From an uncultured Selenomonadaceae bacterium (GTDB taxonomy: Bacteria; Bacillota; Negativicutes; Selenomonadales; Selenomonadaceae): 64,000 nt of DNA. Both the position numbers and the translations under genes were made by a program. The notes under the pieces were generated by a model. That model was given only the letters and a program-made list of their open reading frames with translations, had not been told where the DNA came from and searched no databases. Positions 38,773-47,323 of the stretch are shown piece after piece; the first letter of the stretch is position 1, and the number at the start of each line of letters is the position of its first letter. The stretch spans positions 1 through 64,000 of the forward strand of contig CAJOHN010000011.1 in the NCBI GenBank assembly GCA_905234235.1. Reading direction: 5' to 3'.

Positions 38773-39648
38773 TTGCTTAGGAAATTTTTATCACTCGCGA
38801 TAATCTGCGCGGCAATTTTTATCTGCAACAACGCCTGCGCGGAAACACAATGGTTTTGGCTCGACTCCAACGACAAATACAGCAAGTACTTCGACCCCGA
38901 CTCCGTGATGATTAAAAAGAAAGTTGTAACCGACGACGGCAGAGAAGTTGCGATTGAAATTGAGGCTTGGACGAAAACGACTTACTCCTACGAAGGCGCG
39001 GCGGAGACAATTAAAAATTACGGCATACAAAACATTTTGCCCGACCCTAAATCGTTGAATTACAGTTTGGCGTTGCTCAGGGTTAATCCGCAAAATCGCA
39101 CGCTCCAATACATCCGCGAAGATTTTTATAACGCGAATCATCAAGTTGTTTGGTCTAAGGAAGAAGGGCGCGTCAAAGAAATTACCTCGCGTTCCTTCGA
39201 CGAAGAATTTTACTGCGCGATTGTCGACGAAGTTTTTAGGTTAGGCGAGCGCGATAGAAAACGTGCCTCGCGACAGGAACGTTGGCTTGATTTATGGACT
39301 TATACTGACGGCGAGGGCAATACGATAAATTTAACAGCCGACACTACAACCATGCGACTAAAGGGCACTAATTTAATTTTATGGGAGTGGCAAGTTAAAA
39401 AGGACGCGAGCGATAAGACGGTTGAAATTCGTTTCGTTAAAAAGTCTGTCAACTTGACGCAAGGCACCGAAGTCATTAAGGGCGGGCAGATGTGGACGCC
39501 GACGAATTCTTGGCAAGAACTTATGGACGAATACGACGGGGCTTATCGCATGATTCGGAGCGACGAGCCCGATTATAAAGGCTTGGTTCGGCTCCGCGCT
39601 TACGTCAAAAATAATTCTAACTGGGTAACCCGCTACTCGCTGGATTGA
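38773..39648 (+). CDS. Secreted protein of unknown function
   Basis: Family not recognised. The 291-residue product has a signal peptide (FLSLAIICAAIFICNNACA, cleavage before ETQWFWL). The mature part is hydrophilic and appears to hold two related halves: WFWLDSNDKYSKYFDPDSV at the start, and WLDLWTYTDGEG near the middle, each followed by a beta-rich stretch and an EIEAWTK/EIRFVKK strand. This surface-exposed duplication is common in Negativicute secreted proteins, but that is an impression. TTG 38773 is chosen because AAGGAG lies 8 nt upstream; GTG 38764 is too close. It precedes metA by 13 bp. Confidence 0.72.
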   Translation: MLRKFLSLAIICAAIFICNNACAETQWFWLDSNDKYSKYFDPDSVMIKKKVVTDDGREVAIEIEAWTKTTYSYEGAAETIKNYGIQNILPDPKSLNYSLALLRVNPQNRTLQYIREDFYNANHQVVWSKEEGRVKEITSRSFDEEFYCAIVDEVFRLGERDRKRASRQERWLDLWTYTDGEGNTINLTADTTTMRLKGTNLILWEWQVKKDASDKTVEIRFVKKSVNLTQGTEVIKGGQMWTPTNSWQELMDEYDGAYRMIRSDEPDYKGLVRLRAYVKNNSNWVTRYSLD

Positions 39649-39661
39649 GAGGTGAATAATC

Positions 39662-40594
39662 ATGCCGATAAAAATACCGAACAATTTACCTGCGGCGCAC
39701 GTTTTGGAGGGCGAAAATATTTTCTTCATGCGTGCCGACCGAGCCTACGCGCAAGACATTCGCCCGCTGAAAATTTTAATCCTAAACCTCATGCCGATAA
39801 AATCAGTGACGGAAACGCAACTGCTGAGGCTTTTGGGCAATACGCCGTTGCAAGTCGAAGTTGATTTCATTTACACGCGCACTTACACGCCGACGCACAC
39901 CTCCAAAGATTATCTCACGGAGTTTTATGGGACGTTCGACGATGTTAAAAATAAAAATTACGACGGCTTTATAATCACGGGCGCACCGATTGAACTTGTA
40001 GATTTTGAGGACGTTGCTTATTGGCGTGAGCTTGTTGAAATTATGGAGTGGAGCAAGTCTCATGCTTGGTCGACGTTCCATATTTGCTGGGGAGCGCAGG
40101 CGGCTTTATATCATCATTACGGCGTGCCGAAATATTTATTGCCGGAGAAATTTTCGGGCGTGTATAAGCATCATCTCTGCGTTCAACACGAAAAACTTCT
40201 GCGCGGTTTCGACGATGAATTTTTTGTGCCGCATTCGAGGTACACTGAAGTTCGCCGTTCCGATATTGAAAAAATTTCCGAGCTTACAATTTTAGTGGAG
40301 TCTGATGAAGTTGGAATTTATGCCGTTGCCGATTTGGACAAGAGATTATTTTTTATCACGGGGCACGCCGAATACGACCCGAACACTTTGCAAAACGAAT
40401 ATGAACGCGACGTCCGCGCAGGCTTGAATCCGAACGTTCCGCAAAATTATTATCCGAATGACGACCCGACTAAGGAGCCTGTAGTTAAGTGGCGGAGCGT
40501 GGCGCATTTGCTCTTCGCTAACTGGTTGAATTACTACGTTTATCAAGAGACGCCTTACGAATTGGAGGCGATCAGCAGTAAATCGTTTCTCTGA
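39662..40594 (+). CDS. metA: Homoserine O-acyltransferase MetA (predicted acetyl-CoA specific)
   Basis: MetA acylates homoserine in methionine synthesis. The 310-residue protein has the catalytic C142 (HICWGAQAA), H235 and E237 (TGHAEYD). At position 111 it has glutamate (GAPIELVDF) where the E. coli succinyltransferase has glycine; published work on this family ties glutamate here to acetyl-CoA use, so O-acetylhomoserine is the expected product. The start is ATG 39662 behind GAGAGGTG. No SAM riboswitch or S-box fold is possible in the 13-bp gap, so any methionine control must act upstream. Confidence 0.95.
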   Translation: MPIKIPNNLPAAHVLEGENIFFMRADRAYAQDIRPLKILILNLMPIKSVTETQLLRLLGNTPLQVEVDFIYTRTYTPTHTSKDYLTEFYGTFDDVKNKNYDGFIITGAPIELVDFEDVAYWRELVEIMEWSKSHAWSTFHICWGAQAALYHHYGVPKYLLPEKFSGVYKHHLCVQHEKLLRGFDDEFFVPHSRYTEVRRSDIEKISELTILVESDEVGIYAVADLDKRLFFITGHAEYDPNTLQNEYERDVRAGLNPNVPQNYYPNDDPTKEPVVKWRSVAHLLFANWLNYYVYQETPYELEAISSKSFL

Positions 40595-40635
40595 AATTTT
40601 TGCCGTCGATAAAAAATATTTGGGAGGGAGTGGCG

Positions 40636-43623
40636 ATGATGTTCAAGAAATTTTTTAAGCAACGGGGGCAGGCGGCAGTTTTTTACGCGTTCCTTATCCC
40701 GACGTTATTCCTGTGTGTCGGCGTTGGGATAGATTTGGGCTGGTATTATCTGAATGTGTCGCGGCTCCAGAATGCGGCAGATGCGGCGGTTTTAGCGGGA
40801 GCTTGGAAACTCGTCGAAGACGATAAAACCATGAGGGATTACTTCGTTGACGGTTTGACTACCGAGCCGAGTAGCGTAAGAGATGAAAATTATTACAGCA
40901 GCTTTAATGTCGATACGGGCGAAGTCGATGAACAAGGCAACGTCATAATTGATAGAATAAACCTCGCGAAGAAAAATGGACTTGAAATTAGTGAACTTCA
41001 GCAGGGCAAGCGGGAGGCTCGTTCCTATGCAACCGAAAATCTCTACGATGTCGCCGGTGAACACGCTACCATTAAAGATGAGAAAAAAGTTGCTAACGAG
41101 TGGACGAAAAATAAAAATGTTACCTTCAGCGCAACGTTGTTCACGAGAAATTTAGACGCAGACCGCGAAAGATTTTCAGACATTGTCAGTATCGGTTTCA
41201 GATATTACAAGGTTGAACTCACCGAGAAAATTGCCCATTTGTTCATGCCCGGCTGGTTCGACCCGATGGACGCCAAAGTTGTTGCTTGGGCTGTCATCAA
41301 GCCGCGCGACCTCGACTTAGTTACCATTCTTAACGACAAGGACAAATCCGAAACTATTCAGAACATCATTTACCAAGACAATAATAAAAACAATCCGGAA
41401 GCAAGTTATAAAGGCAAGTGGGCGCACTTCCAAGAATCAGACCAAGATGGCGTTCATTATACAGCGGGCGATGTTAATCGTAGGGAAGTTGTAAACATTC
41501 ATAACGATTTGCGCAGTAGCACAAACAACAGCGACCGTACACAAAATGTCTACACGGGGGGCGGCGGCAACAATAACGGTACAGATCTTGACTCTATTAA
41601 CCTTGACTTCAGAGTAGAGTATACCTTCAGCAAGAAATTCAATGGCACCAACTGGGATTTGCGCTCCGCTTTACCTGAGGGGGTAACCAAATCGGCAGGT
41701 GGTGCAGCGAAAGGTTGGACTTCAACAGACAAAGCCGCCGATATGCGCTTAATCACCTCGTTCAATTTTAATTACGCTTGGACAGACCGCAACGAAGACG
41801 ACTTGCAAACCGATGTTTTGTGGACGCATATTGAGAGCGACCCGCTCTGGTTTGAATACGGCAGCAGTTGGAATTCCGTTCATCAGATAGTTTTAAATGC
41901 TCACGTCAAAAATACCGGAACCGACGAAAAGAATGGCGTTACCTATTACACACAGCGTCCGTTTATTATCTTTTATACGGGGCCCGAAATTTACGGCGTA
42001 AGTAGCACTGTTCGGCAATCGCAACCCGTTATCCTGAATCTTTACAACGATTGGAACGCCATTTTGTACATGCCAAACAGCCCCATAATCATAAACGGCA
42101 ACGGATACAAGCTCACGGGTTTTGTTGTCGCTAAGGAATTTCGTCGCCTCAAAACCGCAGCTGACATGCTAGCCGAAGGTTATACGCAAGTCACTGATAT
42201 GTACAACAAAAAGCTGTTTACTAAACAAAAACTTTTCACCGAAGACGAAGTCGCGCAACTGGTAACGGACAATACCAGAAAAACTACCGACGATAAAGGT
42301 AATATCCAGATTAAGGAAAAAATCAACGCGCCGAATCATTTAATCTTGAGCATAACCAGAGCTAAATTCTCCGAATACGGCTACAGCGATTTGGCTACGT
42401 TTAAACAATACGGTCTTTCCACGTATATAGCCGCCACTTACAAGGAGCAGTTTAAAAAATTCAGAGGAATTACCGATGATAACTTGCTGACGACTGTCAA
42501 ATTCCCAACGGGTGCATGGAAATATGTAAATACCGAAGAGGCTTATACCGTCGCCAAATCCGACCTTTTATCCGCGCCCGGCAATGAGAGCGGCGTCACT
42601 TACATTAAAGTTATTGATACGGCAGACAATGCGGAAAAATATCTCGACAAGGACAAATTGCCCTACATAAAAATTCGCAGAAATGAACTCAGACCTTACA
42701 TTTCCGTTTACGATCTCGGTAACAAAAAGAATAACGGTGACGGTTCCTACGCCGGTGTAACGATTCAAGACGATAGCCTTACTGCTTCCGGTAACAATAA
42801 CAGTTCTGACGTTGGAACTGATGTGAATAATGTTAAAGACCACAGAAGCGTCCAGACAAATCCTTTCTTTTCCGGAACACAACAGTATAAAAATTATCTA
42901 GAGGGAAATACTATTAGCGTATACACTGACGACGAGGGCGGCTATAAATACTTTGTGTTCAAATCGGACGAAGAGGATCCGAAAGTACTTTACGAATTCC
43001 GCAGAGTCAAAGATAGCACGGGCAATGTTTTCTATATCGAGGAAAAAGAATGGAGCGCGGATAATGCGGCTTATTATATGGAAGTGCTCCCCGACGGTGC
43101 TGAAGGTAAAAACGCTGCTGGCAACGACATAACCAATCCTATAATCGTCGACAACTGGGGCGACCTGCAGACAGAACAAATTACGCCGCTTGGAATTCTC
43201 AATATCGAAACAGTAGCTCAAAATGCTGCCGCAGAAAAAAATCCTGAATTCAGTGATTATTACAATGCCTATACTCGTCCGGCACACGACGACGACCACC
43301 CCTACGAAAAAGGTATGATAGACTATCCTGTAGATGACAGTACAGGTAAGTACAGAGGAAGTACAGAAGCTCGAACCAAAGAAGATTATCTTATACCGGC
43401 ATTGGAGCGCGTCTACTATCCTTCCGTAAAAAAGGATAATAAAGAGGTGGGCTTCGGCTTAAGCGAGGATTCTTGCTACAGTTACTTCGGAGTTGAAGAG
43501 TTTAGGCGCGTAAATTATTACTATCTGAATGTCAACGAACTGGATAAGGATGAAAACGGTAAGTTTGACAGGCACGTAAAAGATATGTTCTTCACGACTA
43601 AGCGAGCGAGTTGGGTAGACTGA
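40636..43623 (+). CDS. Giant TadG-like surface/pilus-associated protein
   Basis: A 995-residue protein with a short basic N-terminus, one membrane helix (RGQAAVFYAFLIPTLFLCVG) and the TadG-type motif GWYYLNVSRLQNAADAAVLAGA. About 900 residues follow outside the membrane. They include ELTEKIAHLFMPGWF, LDSINLDF, LWTHIESDP, PVILNLYNDW, YMPNSPIIINGNGYKL and FVVAKEFRRL, and end in FFTTKRASWVD. It is an intact paralogue of 10104-12296. Neither is near other tad genes, so an adhesin role is as likely as pilus assembly. ATG 40636 follows GGGAGGGAG; ATG 40639 is an alternative. The middle region is Asn/Asp/Lys rich and unlike the surrounding genes. Confidence 0.8.
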   Translation: MMFKKFFKQRGQAAVFYAFLIPTLFLCVGVGIDLGWYYLNVSRLQNAADAAVLAGAWKLVEDDKTMRDYFVDGLTTEPSSVRDENYYSSFNVDTGEVDEQGNVIIDRINLAKKNGLEISELQQGKREARSYATENLYDVAGEHATIKDEKKVANEWTKNKNVTFSATLFTRNLDADRERFSDIVSIGFRYYKVELTEKIAHLFMPGWFDPMDAKVVAWAVIKPRDLDLVTILNDKDKSETIQNIIYQDNNKNNPEASYKGKWAHFQESDQDGVHYTAGDVNRREVVNIHNDLRSSTNNSDRTQNVYTGGGGNNNGTDLDSINLDFRVEYTFSKKFNGTNWDLRSALPEGVTKSAGGAAKGWTSTDKAADMRLITSFNFNYAWTDRNEDDLQTDVLWTHIESDPLWFEYGSSWNSVHQIVLNAHVKNTGTDEKNGVTYYTQRPFIIFYTGPEIYGVSSTVRQSQPVILNLYNDWNAILYMPNSPIIINGNGYKLTGFVVAKEFRRLKTAADMLAEGYTQVTDMYNKKLFTKQKLFTEDEVAQLVTDNTRKTTDDKGNIQIKEKINAPNHLILSITRAKFSEYGYSDLATFKQYGLSTYIAATYKEQFKKFRGITDDNLLTTVKFPTGAWKYVNTEEAYTVAKSDLLSAPGNESGVTYIKVIDTADNAEKYLDKDKLPYIKIRRNELRPYISVYDLGNKKNNGDGSYAGVTIQDDSLTASGNNNSSDVGTDVNNVKDHRSVQTNPFFSGTQQYKNYLEGNTISVYTDDEGGYKYFVFKSDEEDPKVLYEFRRVKDSTGNVFYIEEKEWSADNAAYYMEVLPDGAEGKNAAGNDITNPIIVDNWGDLQTEQITPLGILNIETVAQNAAAEKNPEFSDYYNAYTRPAHDDDHPYEKGMIDYPVDDSTGKYRGSTEARTKEDYLIPALERVYYPSVKKDNKEVGFGLSEDSCYSYFGVEEFRRVNYYYLNVNELDKDENGKFDRHVKDMFFTTKRASWVD

Positions 43624-43633
43624 AAAAATTTTT

Positions 43634-43672
43634 TGCGTCGCGGGGAGAAATTCCTTGCGGCGTATTTTTTTT
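43634..43672 (+). terminator. Terminator of the TadG-like gene
   Basis: A 13-bp stem with wobbles (TGCGTCGCGGGGA with TCCTTGCGGCGTA) around GAAAT is followed by eight T, 10 bp after the stop. Confidence 0.75.
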
Positions 43673-43688
43673 ATTGTCAATCTGAATA

Positions 43689-43717
43689 TTGACTGAAAGT
43701 TAAGGATTTGTTACAAT
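43689..43717 (+). promoter_or_regulatory. Predicted promoter of the prpC-prkC-rsgA unit
   Basis: TTGACT (43689-43694) is 17 bp from TACAAT (43712-43717), about 40 bp before the prpC start. Confidence 0.7.
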
Positions 43718-43756
43718 CACTGAAAGATTCACTCGGCATGGAAGAGGTGAAAAATT

Positions 43757-44458
43757 TTGGCGAAGGTATTTCAAGCGACAAACGTCGGGAGGGTGCGCGA
43801 CAACAACGAAGATTCGCTGATAATCATAGAACCGACAACATACGCAGTAGCGGACGGAATGGGCGGAGCTCAAGCCGGCGAGGTAGCGAGTCGGATGTTA
43901 ATCGAGACCGTGAAAAATTTTTTATCGAAGACGCCACAACTTTGGGACGAAAAAATTTTGGCGCAGGCAATTCTCTTGGCGAACGATAAAATTTTAAATT
44001 TGGCTCGGCGGCACGAAGAATATCACGGCATGGGCACGACCGCGACGATTTTACACCTGCGCGGCAATCAAGCTTACTTCGCGCACGTCGGTGACAGTCG
44101 GCTTTATCGGCTTAGGGATAACGTCCTTGAACAAATTACCGAAGATCATTCCTACGTTGAAACTTTGGTTCGGCGCGGCGAATTGACGGCGGAAGCGGCT
44201 CGTATCCACCCGATGAAAAATGTTTTGACGCAAGCAGTAGGTGCGATGGCGACACTTCATATCGACACGGCAAATTTTCCCATTGAAAGCGGCGATATAT
44301 TTTTACTGTGCACGGACGGCTTAACGAACATGGTTGACGACGCAACAATCCAAAAAATTTTACAAACCGCCTCCGAACCCGCCGCCGCATTGATTGAAGC
44401 CGCACTGGACGCGGGCGGCAAGGATAATGTTTCTGTTATCGTCGCAGGAGTTGATTAG
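43757..44458 (+). CDS. prpC: PP2C-family protein serine/threonine phosphatase PrpC
   Basis: A 233-residue soluble PPM phosphatase that reverses PrkC phosphorylation. The metal-binding motifs are present: RDNNEDS near the N-terminus, ADGMGG, GTTAT, HVGDSRLYRL, TDGLTNMVD and GKDNVSVI. TTG 43757-43759 is the start, 9 nt after GAGG. It is the first gene of the cell-wall/translation signalling cluster prpC-prkC-rsgA. The small ORF at 44461 starts 3 bases after its stop and takes its ribosome site from the prpC end. Confidence 0.93.
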   Translation: MAKVFQATNVGRVRDNNEDSLIIIEPTTYAVADGMGGAQAGEVASRMLIETVKNFLSKTPQLWDEKILAQAILLANDKILNLARRHEEYHGMGTTATILHLRGNQAYFAHVGDSRLYRLRDNVLEQITEDHSYVETLVRRGELTAEAARIHPMKNVLTQAVGAMATLHIDTANFPIESGDIFLLCTDGLTNMVDDATIQKILQTASEPAAALIEAALDAGGKDNVSVIVAGVD

Positions 44459-44460
44459 CC

Positions 44461-44559
44461 ATGTTCCGCGAAATTTTTAACAGCGCGTTGAAGTTTTACT
44501 ACGCGATGCGAGGCGCGATTAATTGTGCTTGCCGCATTGCGCACGACGCATTAACTTAA
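44461..44559 (+). CDS. Small 32-residue ORF between prpC and prkC
   Basis: ATG 44461 follows AGGAG by 10 nt, and the frame codes for a 32-residue peptide (begins MFREIFNSALKFYYAM, ends RIAHDALT) before TAA 44557-44559. It is cationic with a hydrophobic centre and two cysteines, CAC, and so could be a membrane-active microprotein. The prpC-prkC gap is 113 bp, while these genes usually overlap or touch; the ORF fills most of it. No homologue is known to me. It may be chance or a leader peptide. Confidence 0.45.
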   Translation: MFREIFNSALKFYYAMRGAINCACRIAHDALT

Positions 44560-44571
44560 GGGGCGGGGAAA

Positions 44572-46437
44572 ATGATTCAGGAGGTCTTAAGCGGGCGATA
44601 TGAGCTCGAAGAGAAAATCGGTAGCGGCGGCATGGCTGAAGTCTATAAAGCTCACGACCGACTTCTTGCTCGTCCCGTTGCAATAAAAATTCTCCACGAG
44701 GAATATCGTTCGGACGTGGAGTTTATAGAGCGTTTTCATCGCGAGGCAAAATCGGCGGCGCGTTTGTCGCATCCGAATATCGTCAGCATTTACGACGTAG
44801 GCGTCGCGGGCAACGACCATTACATTGTTATGGAGTATGTGCAGAGCAATACTCTCAAGAAAAAAATTCAGGACGAGGGCGCGCTCGACATTTTAACGGC
44901 GATTCGCATTGCCAAAGATATTGCCAACGGGCTCACGCACGCGCACGCCAATAACATTGTCCATTGCGATATTAAGCCGCATAATATTTTGATGACGGAC
45001 GACGGACGCGCTAAAATTACTGACTTTGGCATTGCCCGCGCAGTGACCGAGTCGACGCTGACTTACGGCGGGAGCGTTATCGGTTCGGTGCATTATTTTT
45101 CACCGGAACAAGCTCGCGGCGGCGCGATAACTCCCAAATCTGATGTTTATTCGCTTGGAATTGTGCTTTACGAAATGTTGACGAATCGCTTGCCGTTTAC
45201 CGGTGATAATCCCGTTGCAATCGCGATGAAACATATCGAGGAGGAGCCAATTTCTCCGAGCCGTTATCGTCCGCAAATTCCGCCGATGTTGGAGGCAATC
45301 GTCTGCCGCGCAATGAGTAAAAGCCCGGAAATTCGCCCGTCGAGTTTCGAGTTGGTGCAGGAACTTTCAAACGTCGAGGCGGCATTGAGCGTATCAGTAA
45401 AAAGCGACCCAGACGCCACGCAAGTTTTACCGCGAGCAGAATTACCGTCGCGCCGCGCAGTCCGTCAAGGATTAGGCACGCAAGCCGCGCAGGAAGAAAA
45501 ACCTAAAGAGCCCGAAGTCGAATCCAAACCTTTTTACAAGTCAAAATTTTTTATGCTGATGATGACGTTCGTATTGCTTATGGGCTTTGGGATAGGGATA
45601 CTCGGCGCGTTCGGGAAAGTTTGGACTAAAGAGGAAACCGTCACAGTTCCCGAAGTCAAAGGCAAACAGTTGGCATTGGCGCGGCAGATTTTGGAGGATA
45701 ATAAACTCCGCGTCAACGTCGCCGAAACTTACGATGCAAACGTTCCTGCGGGGCAAGTTGTTTCTCAAGACCCCGACGTCGGCAAAACCGTTAAGAGCGA
45801 CCGCTTAGTTACAATTTACGTCAGCAAAGGCGGCGAGGCGATTGATATGCCCGACCTCGCGGGGCTTGCCAAATCTGCGGCGATTGAACGCCTTCAAAAA
45901 CTCGGCTTGAATTTGGGCAGTGTTTACGAAAAAGATTCTTCCTCTGAACCTGGTACTGTTTTATCGCACGACCCGACGACCGGCACTAAAATTATTCGCG
46001 GGCAATCGATTGACTTGGTAGTTTCTCGCGGCGAGCCTGAGAAAAAAGTTGAGGAGGTTAAAGTTACGCGGAATGTTACGCACGTCCCCAACGTCGAAAA
46101 TGCAAGTCTTGGCGTCGCGGAGGACGGCATAGAAAGTCGCGGGCTTTACGTCGGCTCGGTTACTTATCAAGAAAGCTCGCAGGCGGAGGGCACGGTTATA
46201 GCGCAATATCCCTCGCCTAATTCCGAGATTGAAGTTGGTTCAAGTGTTGATTTGGTTATCGCTCGCCGCGCAGAAGAAACACAACCTCCCGCGCCGGAAC
46301 CCGAACCTCAGCCCGAACCGGAACCGCAACGTGAGCCGGAGCCGCAACCTTCAAGCGAACCCGTAACCATCGAACCCGAACCGACTCCGCAACCCGAAGT
46401 GCCAAGCCCAGAAAGTGATTCGCCAAAGGAACGTTGA
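44572..46437 (+). CDS. prkC: PASTA-domain serine/threonine protein kinase PrkC
   Basis: A 621-residue transmembrane kinase that senses peptidoglycan fragments. The kinase domain (about 1-270) has GSGGMAEVY, the lysine in VAIKIL (K39) and DFG (151-153). The catalytic loop reads H131-C132-D133, a cysteine replacing the usual arginine of HRD. A membrane helix lies at about 326-347, three PASTA repeats at about 357-423, 426-492 and 505-570, and a Pro/Glu-rich tail at 575-621. The start ATG 44572 follows GGGGCGGGG. It is followed at once by rsgA, a known PrkC-linked GTPase. Confidence 0.95.
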   Translation: MIQEVLSGRYELEEKIGSGGMAEVYKAHDRLLARPVAIKILHEEYRSDVEFIERFHREAKSAARLSHPNIVSIYDVGVAGNDHYIVMEYVQSNTLKKKIQDEGALDILTAIRIAKDIANGLTHAHANNIVHCDIKPHNILMTDDGRAKITDFGIARAVTESTLTYGGSVIGSVHYFSPEQARGGAITPKSDVYSLGIVLYEMLTNRLPFTGDNPVAIAMKHIEEEPISPSRYRPQIPPMLEAIVCRAMSKSPEIRPSSFELVQELSNVEAALSVSVKSDPDATQVLPRAELPSRRAVRQGLGTQAAQEEKPKEPEVESKPFYKSKFFMLMMTFVLLMGFGIGILGAFGKVWTKEETVTVPEVKGKQLALARQILEDNKLRVNVAETYDANVPAGQVVSQDPDVGKTVKSDRLVTIYVSKGGEAIDMPDLAGLAKSAAIERLQKLGLNLGSVYEKDSSSEPGTVLSHDPTTGTKIIRGQSIDLVVSRGEPEKKVEEVKVTRNVTHVPNVENASLGVAEDGIESRGLYVGSVTYQESSQAEGTVIAQYPSPNSEIEVGSSVDLVIARRAEETQPPAPEPEPQPEPEPQREPEPQPSSEPVTIEPEPTPQPEVPSPESDSPKER

Positions 46438-46438
46438 C

Positions 46439-47305
46439 ATGAGAGAAATCGGACGCGTCATAAAATTTTACAATAGTTTTTTCTTCGTCAAGGTCGGCAA
46501 TGAAATTATTCCCTGCAAACTACGCGGGCTCTTGAAACGCGATAAAAAAATCGGCTCTGCGGTTTGCGTCGGCGACTTTGTAGAAATTTCTAGGCTAAAA
46601 GATAAAAGCGGCGTGATTGAAAACGTTCAGTCGCGCCGTAATATTTTGATTCGCCCCGTCGTCGCCAATGTCGACAGAGTTATTTTAACTTTTGCCGTCG
46701 ACGAGCCGAAACTCCATCCGCTCCTGCTGAACAGATTTTTAGTTCTCGCAGAAAAATCCGCGCTTGACGAAATAATTATCTGCGTGAACAAAATCGACTT
46801 GGCGGCGGAGAAAAATTTTTTATCGGGATACGAATCGCTGTATAAAATTTTGCGCGTGTCGGCTCTAACGGGCGAGGGCGTCGCGGAGTTGAAAAAAATT
46901 TTATCGTCGGGCGTAAGTGTCTTCGCGGGAGCTAGCGGCGTCGGTAAGTCTTCGTTGCTTAATTCCGTTGATAAAAATTTAAAATTAAAAGTCGGCAAGG
47001 TCAGCGAAAAAATTCTGCGCGGCAAGCACACGACGCGAGTCTCGGAACTTTTGGAATTTGGCGGCGGTTTTTTAGTCGATACGCCGGGCTTCAGTGCGGT
47101 TGATTTGACGGAGGCGGGGCTTGATAAAAATAATCTCCGCCACTGCTTCAAAGAGTTTAAAAATTTTGTGGGCGCGTGTAAATTCCGCAACGTCTGTTCA
47201 CACAGCCACGAGCCCGATTGCGGTGTCAAAGCGGCGGTTCAACGCGGAGAAATTTTGCGCGAACGCTACGACGCTTATTTAACTTTGCTGGCGGAAGTTC
47301 ATTAA
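46439..47305 (+). CDS. rsgA: Ribosome small subunit-dependent GTPase RsgA
   Basis: RsgA (YloQ/YjeQ) assists 30S maturation. The 288-residue protein has an N-terminal OB fold, the circularly permuted GTPase order with NKID first, then GASGVGKSSLLN and DTPGFS, and the zinc site CKFRNCSH-type (CKFRNVCSHSHEPDC). ATG 46439 follows AAAGGA by 8 nt and the prkC stop by 1 nt; the open frame to 46415 has no site. It is translationally linked to prkC. The usual following genes rpe and thiN are replaced by the FRG gene. Confidence 0.95.
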   Translation: MREIGRVIKFYNSFFFVKVGNEIIPCKLRGLLKRDKKIGSAVCVGDFVEISRLKDKSGVIENVQSRRNILIRPVVANVDRVILTFAVDEPKLHPLLLNRFLVLAEKSALDEIIICVNKIDLAAEKNFLSGYESLYKILRVSALTGEGVAELKKILSSGVSVFAGASGVGKSSLLNSVDKNLKLKVGKVSEKILRGKHTTRVSELLEFGGGFLVDTPGFSAVDLTEAGLDKNNLRHCFKEFKNFVGACKFRNVCSHSHEPDCGVKAAVQRGEILRERYDAYLTLLAEVH

Positions 47306-47323
47306 GTTAGGAGAGGATTTATT

